From NCBI RefSeq assembly GCF_003369915.1, contig NC_046677.1:19796913-19860912 (forward strand): a stretch of 64,000 nt of DNA, in the 5' to 3' direction. The notes beneath the pieces are model-generated. The model had not been told where the DNA came from and searched no databases. It was given only the letters and a program-made list of their open reading frames with translations. Source of the DNA: Drosophila miranda (Eukaryota > Arthropoda > Insecta > Diptera > Drosophilidae). Both the position numbers and the translations under genes were made by a program. Each line of letters starts with the position of its first letter. Position 1 is the first letter of the stretch. Shown piece after piece: positions 23,922-32,640 of this stretch.

Positions 23922-24582
23922 CTACGCCTTCACGCCATACGCCTCCGGCATTCTTTCTATGGCGTACTTATGGGCCGACACATACATAATGGGCACTCCG
24001 GGTATTTTTCTAATGCGGTTCTTAAGATCTTTGTCGTTGGTGGCCACTATGTAGCACTTGTGCTGGCGCACACGCTCCACGATGCAGTCATCGGCGTAGG
24101 TTCCCTTGTGCAGGCAGGGCAAGCGCTCGAAGCGGGGATCTGATATGATGCGCAGTGCCAGCTTGTACTTGTTGCCCAGCTTCTCCAACTCAGCGCGCAC
24201 ACAGTCTGAAATGTAGGGTATGCATTTGGCATATAAACAATCCATCATTCCCTGCACAATATCCAGTTTGCTCTTAATGCTAAAGTTTATGAAATTGGTA
24301 TCCAGGACTATGTGGTAGGGTGGTCCCAACTGGGTGTTGTACTGGAAAAAGAGCGCCGAGCTCTGCTGCGTGGCCTCGTGGACTTTCACCTGGTGAGGAT
24401 CCTCGGCTTTCTTTCGCTTTTCCCGAATTTGATCCTTCAGACGCGAATCCGTAGGCTTCATCAGGCGTTTAAGCTGCGCATTTCGCTGTTTCTTTACCTT
24501 CTGGGTTTTCTTTTGTTTGCCCTGTGGGAAGAATAAATCCGTTACCATAAGGGACATTCCAATGGAAATAGATATTTACCAT
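23922..24582 (-). CDS. Bka: Fcf1/UTP24 PIN-domain nuclease of the small-subunit processome
   Basis: Exon 1 codes only the start Met (24582-24580), followed at once by a GT donor; exon 2 is 24521-23922. Together they give 200 residues, beginning MGKQKKTQK. The basic N-terminal tail (to about 60) precedes a PINc domain with the acidic active-site residues in IVLDTN (Asp at about 75), YADDCIVE and [11 protein letters not shown]. Fcf1 cleaves pre-rRNA at the 5' end of 18S (site A1) and at A2. The neighbouring snoRNAs and RpS2 act in the same pathway. The reading frame also opens upstream of exon 2 inside the intron, so a naive start would be wrong. The fly gene is Bekka (Bka). Confidence 0.95.
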
Positions 24583-24666
24583 TTTAAGGTATTTTCAGTT
24601 TAAAATCAAATTAAAAGGGCGCACGTGTAGAAAACTATTTTGGTCATCAGCTGTTTTCCCGATTGG

Positions 24667-24674
24667 TATCGATA
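24667..24674. promoter_or_regulatory. DRE (TATCGATA) in the Bka / snoRNA-host divergent promoter
   Basis: A perfect TATCGATA 85 bases upstream of the Bka start codon and about 100 upstream of the snoRNA host start. A second near-copy, GATCGATATT, lies at about 24737. The arrangement suggests one promoter region drives two ribosome-biogenesis genes in opposite directions. Confidence 0.65.
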
Positions 24675-24892
24675 TAACTTTTTTTCAAAGCAACGCTGAA
24701 ATATATCGAAAGACCACAAAATCATTCCTGCGGTGGATCGATATTAGATGAAGCATAGCTGTGCCGCCATTTTCGTTCTAGCATTTCCACGTGCGCCCGG
24801 ATGTGGCTTCACTTTTATTCGACAACTCAAGCAAAATGGTAAGCAAATGGAACCCAGTGAAAAATTGAGTTTAAAGTTCAACAAAAAATGCA

Positions 24893-25017
24893 ATGCCACA
24901 AATGATGAAACTGATGACGAGACTGAAAGAACATTTTTCTCGACTTAACGTTGTATCTTTCAATGTTTCGTTGAACAATATTTGTTCATTAAAGATTATT
25001 CGGCAATCTGATGGCAT
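24893..25017 (+). ncRNA. C/D box snoRNA, intron 1 of the host gene, target unknown
   Basis: A terminal stem ATGCC (24893-24897) with GGCAT (25013-25017) encloses C box ATGATGA (24902-24908) and D box CTGA (25008-25011). At about 125 bases it is longer than its neighbours. An early ACTGA/TGATGA pair follows the C box at 24910-24919. The sequence before the D box, GATTATTCGGCAAT, would be the guide; I cannot place its complement with confidence in fly rRNA or snRNA. The D box lies 72 bases from the acceptor, like its sisters. Confidence 0.65.
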
Positions 25018-25247
25018 TTAATTTACTTTTGCTGGCTGTGTGTTCAATTAAACAACTGCTAATTGACGATGTTTGCTTTGCAGGGATAAATACCACGAAC
25101 TTTGGTGAAATTTTGAACAATTGACGCCATGTAAGTGTGCGTACACAAGGCCACGCGGCCGATGAGACACCTTGGGCATTCAGCCCATTTGAGACTCCTC
25201 TGGGCATTGAGGTAAGGACAACTTCTTGTTATGCAGTTTCTTTTTTT

Positions 25248-25316
25248 TTTTGTGATGAACTTTTACACAGACCTGTACTGAATAGACTCATGCGGAAAAA
25301 TGTAAACTGATTCAAG
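25248..25316 (+). ncRNA. U25-like C/D box snoRNA, copy 1
   Basis: C box GTGATGA at 25252-25258, D' box ACTGA at 25276-25280 and D box CTGA at 25307-25310. The D' guide CACAGACCTGTA is complementary to ACAGGTCTGTG of 18S rRNA. The 5th base before D' places the methylated G at the site known as yeast Gm1428 (snR56) and human Gm1490 (SNORD25/U25). The block CACAGACCTGTACTGA agrees with human U25 as I remember it. Flanking T-rich and A-rich runs can form the terminal stem. Confidence 0.85.
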
Positions 25317-25467
25317 AAAGAAAAAAAGGTTATTTTATTTATGAATTCTTTCATTAATGAGATATGTATTTCGTTATTGTTTTAGGTTATGTCTAACAAA
25401 CGGCCCATGGAGACGACAGTGGGGAAATTTTTGTAACAAGGTATGCATTCAATTTAGATAATATTAA

Positions 25468-25536
25468 ACAAAGTGAGAAACTTTTACACAGACCTGTACT
25501 GAGATAATCATGCAGATAAAATGTAAGCTGATTAAA
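25468..25536 (+). ncRNA. U25-like C/D box snoRNA, copy 2 (weak C box)
   Basis: A paralogue of copy 1 in the next intron. The D' guide and D' box (ACACAGACCTGTACTGA) are identical, and the D box CTGA is at 25528-25531. At the C box position the sequence is AGTGAGAAA instead of GTGATGAA, a departure from RTGATGA that should weaken 15.5K/Snu13 binding. The copy may be poorly stable or decaying, but the guide is fully conserved, which suggests recent duplication or remaining use. The D box lies 70 bases from the acceptor at 25601. Confidence 0.7.
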
Positions 25537-25726
25537 GATTCAGCAAATTCAAAGCTAACATTTTTGTTTTAGATCTTCTTTAATGTACTCCCTAATTTCA
25601 GATTTCAAACTCTGCTTTGAGGTTATGGCGTGCATCTGATGGCTACTCCAGGCACATGGTACTTCGTTGTGAAAACCAAACAAGGTAATATTTTCACCCA
25701 CTAATCCGATGGATTATTCTGAGTAG

Positions 25727-25809
25727 CTAAATGATGATTACCTTAAATACCTTTTGCGGTTTCCACCAGAAAGCCTCGGCTTAATGATGGGCTTAGGTGT
25801 CTGATTTCT
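25727..25809 (+). ncRNA. snoRNA:U14: U14 C/D box snoRNA, host-gene copy a
   Basis: C box ATGATGA at 25731-25737, domain A CCTTTTGCGGTTTCCACC, a C'-like ATGATGG, and D box CTGA at 25801-25804. Before the D box, CTTAGGTGT pairs with ACATCTAAG of 18S with one G-U pair, so this copy has the best methylation guide of the three. D. melanogaster has U14 genes named 30Ea and 30Eb at the matching map position, which supports the family call and the synteny. Confidence 0.93.
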
Positions 25810-25969
25810 ACACGCTTCTACACATATATTGTTCCCGGTTTTTTCTTGTAAAAACTAATCTGATTCTTAATTTTTTTAGCAAATATGTCGGAATTTTAAA
25901 TGACTACCGAATCTGTAACTGCACCTATTTTAAAGGTAATTTATAAAAGCTTTGTACTATTTAATTTGT

Positions 25970-26052
25970 TTAAATGATGATTACCTTAAACACCTTTTGC
26001 GGTTTCCACCAGAAAGTTTCGGCTTAATGATGGGCTAAGGCGTCTGATTAAT
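25970..26052 (+). ncRNA. snoRNA:U14: U14 C/D box snoRNA, host-gene copy b
   Basis: C box ATGATGA at 25974-25980, the same domain A as the other two copies, C'-like ATGATGG, and D box CTGA at 26044-26047. The first 25 bases after the C box and the stem flanks are close to copy a, showing intron-to-intron duplication. The guide before the D box reads CTAAGGCGT, with two mismatches to the usual 18S target. It lies 71 bases from its acceptor. Confidence 0.92.
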
Positions 26053-26225
26053 AATTTTTACACAAATTTTGATCGAGCTTATACGTTCCCTATTAATACC
26101 ATATTTATTTAATTACAGATTTTCATTATTCTTTAATGGCTTCAACTGGATGGCATTTGCTCAACAGTACTGGGGTTTAAGGCGCATCAATTGAATACAA
26201 AATAAATCTAATTAAATACAAAATA

Positions 26226-26618
26226 ACAAGTACAAAATTTATTTGGAAATTGGGATCTTCTGTTTTAGTGGGAGAGTCTCTCTTGAAGTCCGCCTTTTCT
26301 GTATGTGGCAAGAAACGCGCATCAGCGAAATTTCATTTTCATTTTGTGGAATCTACGAATTTATAAAGCTGTCGAATTTTGTGTTTCAAAAGAAGCCGCG
26401 CAGATGTGTGCTCGATAACGGAAGTTGCAGAGTTGCAGTGGGTTATTAATCTAACGCGAAATAAAAGCTGAAACTCGCATAAATGCTAGCTGATGCAATC
26501 AGTTGGTTTATTTAATTGCTGGGAGTACACGGCCTATTCAGTAATGTCTTCCAAAATCTCAATTGCTTGCTACACTAGCCTGCCGCCTGTTGCACAGAGT
26601 TGATCGATAACATGTACC
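26226..26618. other. Spacer before the Twinkle gene
   Basis: It holds the 3' flank of the snoRNA host gene and the promoter and leader of the mitochondrial helicase gene. A 68-codon frame at 26243-26449 has no recognisable content. No tRNA or other structured RNA is evident. Confidence 0.4.
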
Positions 26619-28587
26619 ATGAGACGCGCCGATTTAATCAAACCGCTGTTGCGCATAAATAACAACAAATCCAGAGTCTGGAGGGAAAACTACGCAACGC
26701 AGATAAATACGGACTACGCGGAGTGCACACTGGACCCCAAGGAGTATGTGGACTTTAAGAAACAACTGCGACAGATCAATCTACTTCCCAAGGATGGACA
26801 CACGTGCTTGCAAGTGGAGTGCCGGCTGTGTGAACGTAACAGGCAGCCGGCTGCAGCACACACAAGGGGCGTCGCTGAGCAAGGGCTGTTGGCTTACGTA
26901 AACAAGCGGACGGGTGTGTAACGGAGCGGATTTTCATTAGCAAACTATCTATATATGTAGATTCCTCTTTCTAGGAGCCTTTATCTGTCCAAATTGTGAT
27001 GTGAAAACCTCTCTGAGCAATGCTCTGGCGGCTTATCAGATCCCCTCGCCAGCCGGCTACCAGCGCCCCCCACAAACTCAGCCCGTATATGAATCGCGCT
27101 TTTCCTACCTTACAAATGTGACGCCAGAGGCATGTGAGGCCCTAGGAATCAAGGGTTTGAAGGAGTCGCAGTTGAATGCCATTGGAGCCCAGTACGAGCC
27201 GGAACAGAATCTGCTGCATTTCAAGCTACGCAATGCAGCGCAACTAGTGGTCGGGGAAAAGGTGCTGCATTTAAGCGACCGCCATGAGGAGACCTTTCAG
27301 GGCACGTCCATGTCGGGGCTGCTTATTCATGGTGTGGGGAACAAAAGTAAAGCGGTTTTAGTCAGCAATTTACTTGACTTCATTGTCCTTGCCACACAGA
27401 ACATCGAAACGCGTACGTACAACCGCTTGCTTTCCTTGCAATTCACAGCTCACAGAATGCAGTTTTTGCTTTCAGATTGTATTGTTTGCCTACCGTACGA
27501 GCTGAAGATGCTGCCGCAGGAATGCCTGCCTGGATTGGAGCGCTTCAAGGAGCTGGTCTTTTGGCTGCACTACGATAGCAGTCACAACTGGGATGCCGCC
27601 CGAGCATTTGCCCAAAAGATAGAAGAAAAGCGTTGCCTTCTCATTAGAGCCACCGAAACGGAGCCAGCGCCGCACCTGGCACTACGTCGTCGGCTCAACC
27701 TTCGCCACATACTGGCCAAGGCTACGCCAGTGAAGCACAAGGCCATCACTACATTTGGGGCGATGAGGAACGACATACTCAGCGAGCTGCAGAACATTGA
27801 AAAGGTGAACGGCGTCAAGTGGAAGCGTTTCCCAGTGCTGAACAAGTTGCTTAAGGGTCATCGTAGGGGAGAGCTGACTATCCTGACCGGACCCACGGGC
27901 AGCGGGAAAACCACCTTCATGAGCGAGTACTCCCTCGACCTAGCCATGCAGGGCGTGTCCACACTCTGGGGCTCCTTCGAGATACGCAACACCCGTTTGG
28001 CCGCCACTTTGCTGCGACAATATGTGGGCTACCCCTTGGATAATAAGTTGCAGGAGTTCGACCACTGGGCCACGGAGTTTGAGCGCATGCCGCTCTATTT
28101 TATGACCTTTCACGGCCAGCAGCCCCTGAAGCCAGTGCTGGAGGCCATCGAGCACGCGTCCTACGTACACGACGTGATGCATGTGATAATCGACAACCTT
28201 CAGTTCATGATGGGAGTCTCCTCATTTCGCGGCGACAAGTTCTGGGAGCAGGATTCCATCATTGCAGCCTTTCGCAGCTTCGCCACCAAGCACAATGTCC
28301 ATGTCACGCTAGTCATGCATCCGCGCAAGGAGCGCCAGGAGGATGACCTCACCACGAGCTCCGTCTTTGGTACGGCGAAGGCCACACAGGAGGCGGACAA
28401 TGTGCTTATCATTCAGGACAAGCGACTCACATCGGTGCGCGGCAAAAAGTATTTGCAGATAGCCAAGAACCGCTATAGCGGCGATCTGGGTATCATGCCG
28501 CTCGAGTTCGACAAGGAGGCGCTCAGCTACTCCTCGCAGATCCAAGGTGCCAAGCGGCGAAGGGAGAAGACAACGACAGAGGCCTGA
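26619..28587 (+). CDS. mtDNA-helicase: Mitochondrial replicative DNA helicase (Twinkle)
   Basis: Exons 26619-26913 and 26975-28587 give 635 residues. The start [20 protein letters not shown] is a mitochondrial presequence. Residues up to about 380 are the primase-like N-terminal half, in which two CxxC pairs are visible (ECRLCE and FICPNCD). The RecA/DnaB-type helicase follows: Walker [10 protein letters not shown] at about 404-412, the SFEIRNTR helix, Walker B-like [11 protein letters not shown], and the arginine-finger region [10 protein letters not shown]. It unwinds mtDNA ahead of polymerase gamma as a hexamer. The gene is convergent with CRIPT; 108 bases separate the stops. Confidence 0.95.
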
Positions 28588-28695
28588 CGTACTTATCTAT
28601 GCATTTGTTGATACTATCTGATATAATTATTCTGTTGTCTAGAACTAGGTTAGGCTTATACATAAAATCCTTGCGTCGTCTGGCCATGGGATGCA

Positions 28696-29048
28696 TCACG
28701 TTGAGCTCTGCTTGTAGTTCTTTGTGTTTAGGATTTTCTTGCCGCACATGGCGCATATGGCCTTTTTGTAGGCGCACGCCTGGCAGTAGTGGGATCCCAT
28801 CTGGTGGACCTTTTGTCGGCAGATGCTGAAATGATAAGCAATCTCATGAGCCTGGAATTCAGCGTACGGTTTGTCTTTTCTTACCGGCAAGGTGCCAGGG
28901 TCGAGCCCATAGGATTGTATCGGTCCCGAGCCGAGGATAGGGCTTTGTTTTCATTTATCTTACGTCCACCGGCTGGGGCGGTGCTGGTTTTCCAGGGATT
29001 TGGGGCCGAGACTTTCGTCAGTTTCGCCTCGCACTTCTCGCAAACCAT
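28696..29048 (-). CDS. CRIPT homologue (cysteine-rich PDZ-binding protein)
   Basis: Exons 29048-28885 and 28825-28696 give 97 residues (human CRIPT 101). The start MVCEKCEAKLTKVSAPNPW is the family signature, and later CRICRQKVHQMGSHYCQACAYKKAICAMCGKKI supplies the remaining cysteine pairs. CRIPT was named for binding PSD-95 PDZ3 through a C-terminal SxV; here the end is QSST, so that motif is absent. The conserved role is probably as part of the minor-spliceosome/pre-mRNA machinery. The likely orthologue is CG4537, named from remembered gene order. The start codon lies 151 bases from the divergent RPAP2-like gene. Confidence 0.92.
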
Positions 29049-29199
29049 TTTTTTTTTCTTATCAATTTGTTTTGATTTTGCAATGCAGTGAGTGTGACCG
29101 TACTTGGAAACGATAACATTTATTTTTGCCTATCGCTGTCTTCTTTTTTTTGCCCGCTACTCGTAAATTTTACAAAATAAACAAAAAAATGCACAAAAC

Positions 29200-29806
29200 A
29201 TGACGGAGGAGAAGAACGACCAATTGCGGTAACCAATGAATGCTAAATGCATTGTTTGTACTATTGTTTAATGATCAATTTATTACCTATTGCAGGCAAC
29301 AGCTCATCGCGGCGGTAGTGAAAAAGCGCGCGGCAATTGCGCGGGCTCAGGAAGTTGTGGTGAGGCTCCTGGAGCCCGACGTAGCAGAGCTGGAATTCCT
29401 GGCCATGGTATTTATAGTTTATTTGATGGTATACAAGTTTTAAATTAACATTTCCTCGTCCCTAGCTCTGGGAAATCGCACCCAACCACTATACCGACAT
29501 TGTGGATGAGCGCGAAATCAGCCGATACTGTGGGTACCCGCTCTGCTCCAATGTCTTGCAGAAGTAAGTGGACGCTCCAAAAGGTGGCTCCTGACTAACC
29601 GACTCACTTGCAGTGTACCCAACCAGAAGTACCAAATCAGTGCATCGCAAAACAAGGTCTACGATATCACAGAGCGCAAGAAATTCTGCTCCGGCTATTG
29701 TTTCCGCGCTTCAGAGTACATTAAGGCCCAGGTGCCGACGTCGCCGCTGTGGCTGCGCGACAGGGAGTTGCGGCCGAGCTTTCAGCTGCTGCCGCGAGAC
29801 AAATGA
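29200..29806 (+). CDS. RPAP2/Rtr1-like RNA polymerase II CTD phosphatase domain protein
   Basis: Exons 29200-29228, 29296-29407, 29466-29563 and 29614-29806 give 143 residues. A helical, charged N-terminus is followed by the zinc-binding region YCGYPLCSN (C-x4-C) and, later, [12 protein letters not shown] (C-x3-C). The sequence between them ([17 protein letters not shown]) and the ending ([14 protein letters not shown]) fit the RTR1-type zinc finger as I know it. The family binds RNA polymerase II, dephosphorylates CTD Ser5 and aids nuclear import of the enzyme. It is much shorter than human RPAP2 (about 612), keeping little beyond the zinc domain. The first exon carries only ten codons and was placed by splice phase. 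Confidence 0.85.
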
Positions 29807-29957
29807 AAAGGTAAACAAGTTTCAATGCTATTTCTATATTTTATGTAATGAAGTACCATTTTTTCTTGTTACATTATTGGATTTGTTCGATTTTCGATGT
29901 GGAAATATTTAGGAAAAGTACTTAAAATGCTAAACAATTGATCGCCTTTGTCCTCGG

Positions 29958-31730
29958 CTAGATCATAATTATATTGTCGCGTTCAAGCGTTAGATCAGCC
30001 TCGCGTTTGGCGTCCTCCTCGGACCATTCGCCGCATTTACTGAGCACATCTGTTTCGCGCGGTGGTTCGGTCTTCGAATGAAAAGCGAATTGGGGGATGG
30101 AAAAGGATGAGCTTTATTGATTTATTACTCGTTGAGGCATATTATACCTCTTTGTCGTTGGCCGCCAGCTTGGTAAACATGTTAGCATACAGCTTCTTCT
30201 CCTTGGTTTTGGTCTCTTTGATTTTCTGCCTGCAGATGACCACGTGGTTGGCAGCGGCCTTGTTGCCAGGCTCCAATTGAATAACCTAACCAAACATTTA
30301 TTTAGCAAGTAAGGATTTTCTATATGGTGTTATGACAAACCTTTTGGAAGTCCTCCAGGGCATCTTCCAGCTCATTGATGATCAGGTTGCATTGTCCGCG
30401 ACGATAGAGAGCCTTCACATTGTTGGCCTCCAGGGCGAGCACAGCATTGCACTGAAGAAAATTAAATATCAATTTAAATGCTTCTGGGCACACATTCTCT
30501 ACGTGAACTTACCTCCACCTTGGCCTCGAAGTGATCGTTGGACTTCTGGTGGCACAGCGCAATGTTGCTGTGCGTGGCCACCTTTAGCTTCTTCACCTCC
30601 TCGTTGGTGTCGGCGCTGTTCGGCAGCAGATTCTTGCACTTGGTGTACATCTTGATGGCGAGGCCCCAGTTCTCCTTCTTGAAGTAGTTGGTGCCCTTCT
30701 CCTTGTACACCTTGGCCTCGTCGATGCGCTCGGTGTCGCTCAGCTTCCACTCCTCCAGACCCTTGCCGCAGTCGATCAGCTTCACCTTGTACTCGACTGT
30801 GGCGTTGGGTGGAATCTTAAATGCCTCATTGCCCGTGACGCCAAAGGCATACATTGGTTTAATTGTGATTCTAAGGAAAAATCGATTTTAAAGTGGTGTT
30901 TCTTTTTTAGCCCCCATATCTTTCTGCTCTACCTGGAAGTCTCTCCTATGTTCATCTTCTCCAGTGCCATCTCCACTCCATCCACTAGACCGATAGCACT
31001 GCCCTCGCCATAATCGAACTCCACATCGCGTTCCTCAAACACTTTACCCTCGAAAGAACCAGAAATATGGGCTGCAAATCACAGACCCCGAATGAGGTTA
31101 AGGTAACCACAGAATCTAGATAAACCACGACTTACCCTTGACGAAGGCACCATCGGTGGGAGACCGCTTTTTATCGCTCGGCTCCAGAATGATGCGGCCA
31201 ATGCTTCCGTCTTGGTTTGGGCTCAAATCCTCGCCCTTCCAGCCCAGCATTTCCAACTGAAAACGAGAACAGAGATATATAGTTGCCCTGGATTGCATTT
31301 TATCCCTGTGTTCTGTACCTCAAAGATCAGCGTGGAGTCTGGCGGAATGGTGGGCGGACTACCGGCAGAGCCGTAGGCATAGTTGGGAGCACATGTCAAG
31401 AAACAGCGCTCCCCCAGCTTCATGGTGGCCACTCCCATGTCGAAGGCTTTGATAACATTGCCTAAGACAAGAGAAAAGAACGAAAAAGAAAATTCCAGAA
31501 ACAGCGACTTTGAGACATTCTCATGTCTCACCTTTGCCGAGCGCAAATTCAAAGGGCTCATTGCGGCTCACGCTCGAATCGAATTCTGTGCCATCGACCA
31601 GGCGGCCGGTATAGTGCATGGAGACAGTGCATCCACTGTGCGGGGTCTCGTTCCCGGTACCCTCTTTCAAGATTTCCTTGAGCACTCCACCATCTCCAGA
31701 CAGGTCGATTTTGTTCGTTTCTTCCGGCAT
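29958..31730 (-). CDS. FKBP59: Large immunophilin FKBP59 (FKBP4/FKBP5/FKBP52 type)
   Basis: Eight exons: 31730-31532, 31461-31319, 31256-31136, 31071-30933, 30870-30513, 30451-30341, 30285-30148 and 30071-29958, together 440 residues. The first FKBP domain, about 15-125, holds [18 protein letters not shown] and [18 protein letters not shown]. The second, about 130-250, lacks several drug-site residues, as usual. Three TPR repeats from about 255 begin [17 protein letters not shown]. The acidic tail ends RDNIIMI. It is an Hsp90 co-chaperone with peptidyl-prolyl isomerase activity; fly FKBP59 also binds the TRPL channel. The TPR exons show the usual basic residues for the Hsp90 EEVD tail. Confidence 0.96.
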
Positions 31731-31768
31731 TTTTTTTCCTTGTTGCTTTGTTGGTGGTGAAGGTGTTT

Positions 31769-31776
31769 ATCGATAC
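31769..31776. promoter_or_regulatory. DRE (TATCGATA) upstream of FKBP59
   Basis: A perfect TATCGATA 39 bases before the FKBP59 start codon, followed by a second partial site (GTATCGAAT) at about 31781. A plus-strand exon-like stretch begins about 80 bases to its right, so the promoter may once have been bidirectional. Confidence 0.6.
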
Positions 31777-31799
31777 CAGTATCGAATCCGCACATATGA

Positions 31800-32640
31800 T
31801 AATCGTGTTGCCAATTGATTACATGGCGACTGCAGTAACTACATATTTGCTACATAATGGAAGGAAAAAGAAGGTGTGGACAGCAGGCAACGCGGCCCAA
31901 AAAATTCAACGCATGTAAGTTAAAATCCACCCCTTTTGCCTAATATACCTAGGATACAAAAAGCCGATTCAAAATTACGACTCATATGTTCGTTGCAGCA
32001 GTCTGACCTTCAGAAAAATACCGCTTCATTTTCAAAACGAAAACACCCTTTTATGTGCTACTTAAGTTAAACCGCGGAAAATAGTTCTATTTGTAAATGT
32101 TTGTAGATCTAATAAGATCAAATAACCGATTCAAACCAGCAGTTCGGCTATCGATACTATCGAACCAAATTATAGGTTCATATGAACCAGTACAGCCGAA
32201 AAAGAAAAGATATCTCATAAATGTGCTGGGGGCAACCCTGGCTTCTTGAGCGCGGTTTTTTTGTGTTCGAATTTAAAACTGATAGTGAGAATTATTTGAC
32301 AATACAGACAGAAATCTATACTTATGTTCTTAATTTCTAGTTTTGTTCGTTTGTCTTATTCATTTTCCTCCAATTACCCATTCCCATTCCGTGGCTCGAC
32401 TGCTTGTTGGTGAGAGGGGAGGGGGGACGCTGGTTTCGTTGTTTCGGGATCGCAGCTGCAGACTCTGTGGCTCGACTTTAACTGTAAATGCGAAGAAGGT
32501 GGAAAGCACGGAATAGCCGAGGAACAGCGGTTGTTTTTGGGAGTGCCGTCTGACATCAGGATTTACTGTTATTCGAAGCCACTGTAGGCAGACGCACAAG
32601 GCACTTTTCTCATACAACAGTAACATAAACAAACGGGTAT
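31800..32640. other. Gene-poor spacer right of FKBP59
   Basis: It contains an exon-like plus-strand start at 31857-31915 and a 98-codon minus-strand frame at 32656-32360 with mixed codon use. Neither can be joined to a full gene. Otherwise it is AT-rich. Confidence 0.35.

Larger units (their letters stand above)
24770..26225 (+). ncRNA. snoRNA host gene (UHG-type), six short non-coding exons
   Basis: Exons by splice consensus: about 24770-24838, 25084-25212 (an alternative donor at 25131), 25386-25440, 25602-25684, 25880-25935 and 26119 to about 26225. AATAAA is at 26201-26206. No long frame runs through the exons; each is crossed by stops. Every one of the five introns carries exactly one C/D box snoRNA, placed 70-75 bases before the acceptor, the layout needed for intronic snoRNP assembly. 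The start CCATTTTCGTTCT resembles that of RpS2 and is probably a TOP promoter. This is the classic architecture of fly Uhg genes; which numbered Uhg it is I cannot tell. One short frame from 24748 (66 codons) reads through exon 1 into the intron and is not credible. Confidence 0.85.

Noticed and set aside
24748-24948. 66-codon frame at the start of the snoRNA host gene
   Set aside because: It runs through the exon 1 donor and into the intronic snoRNA; host exons are otherwise full of stops.
25685-25730. Second small C/D-like signal (GATGG...CTGA) before U14 copy a
   Set aside because: Too short for a snoRNA and without a terminal stem.
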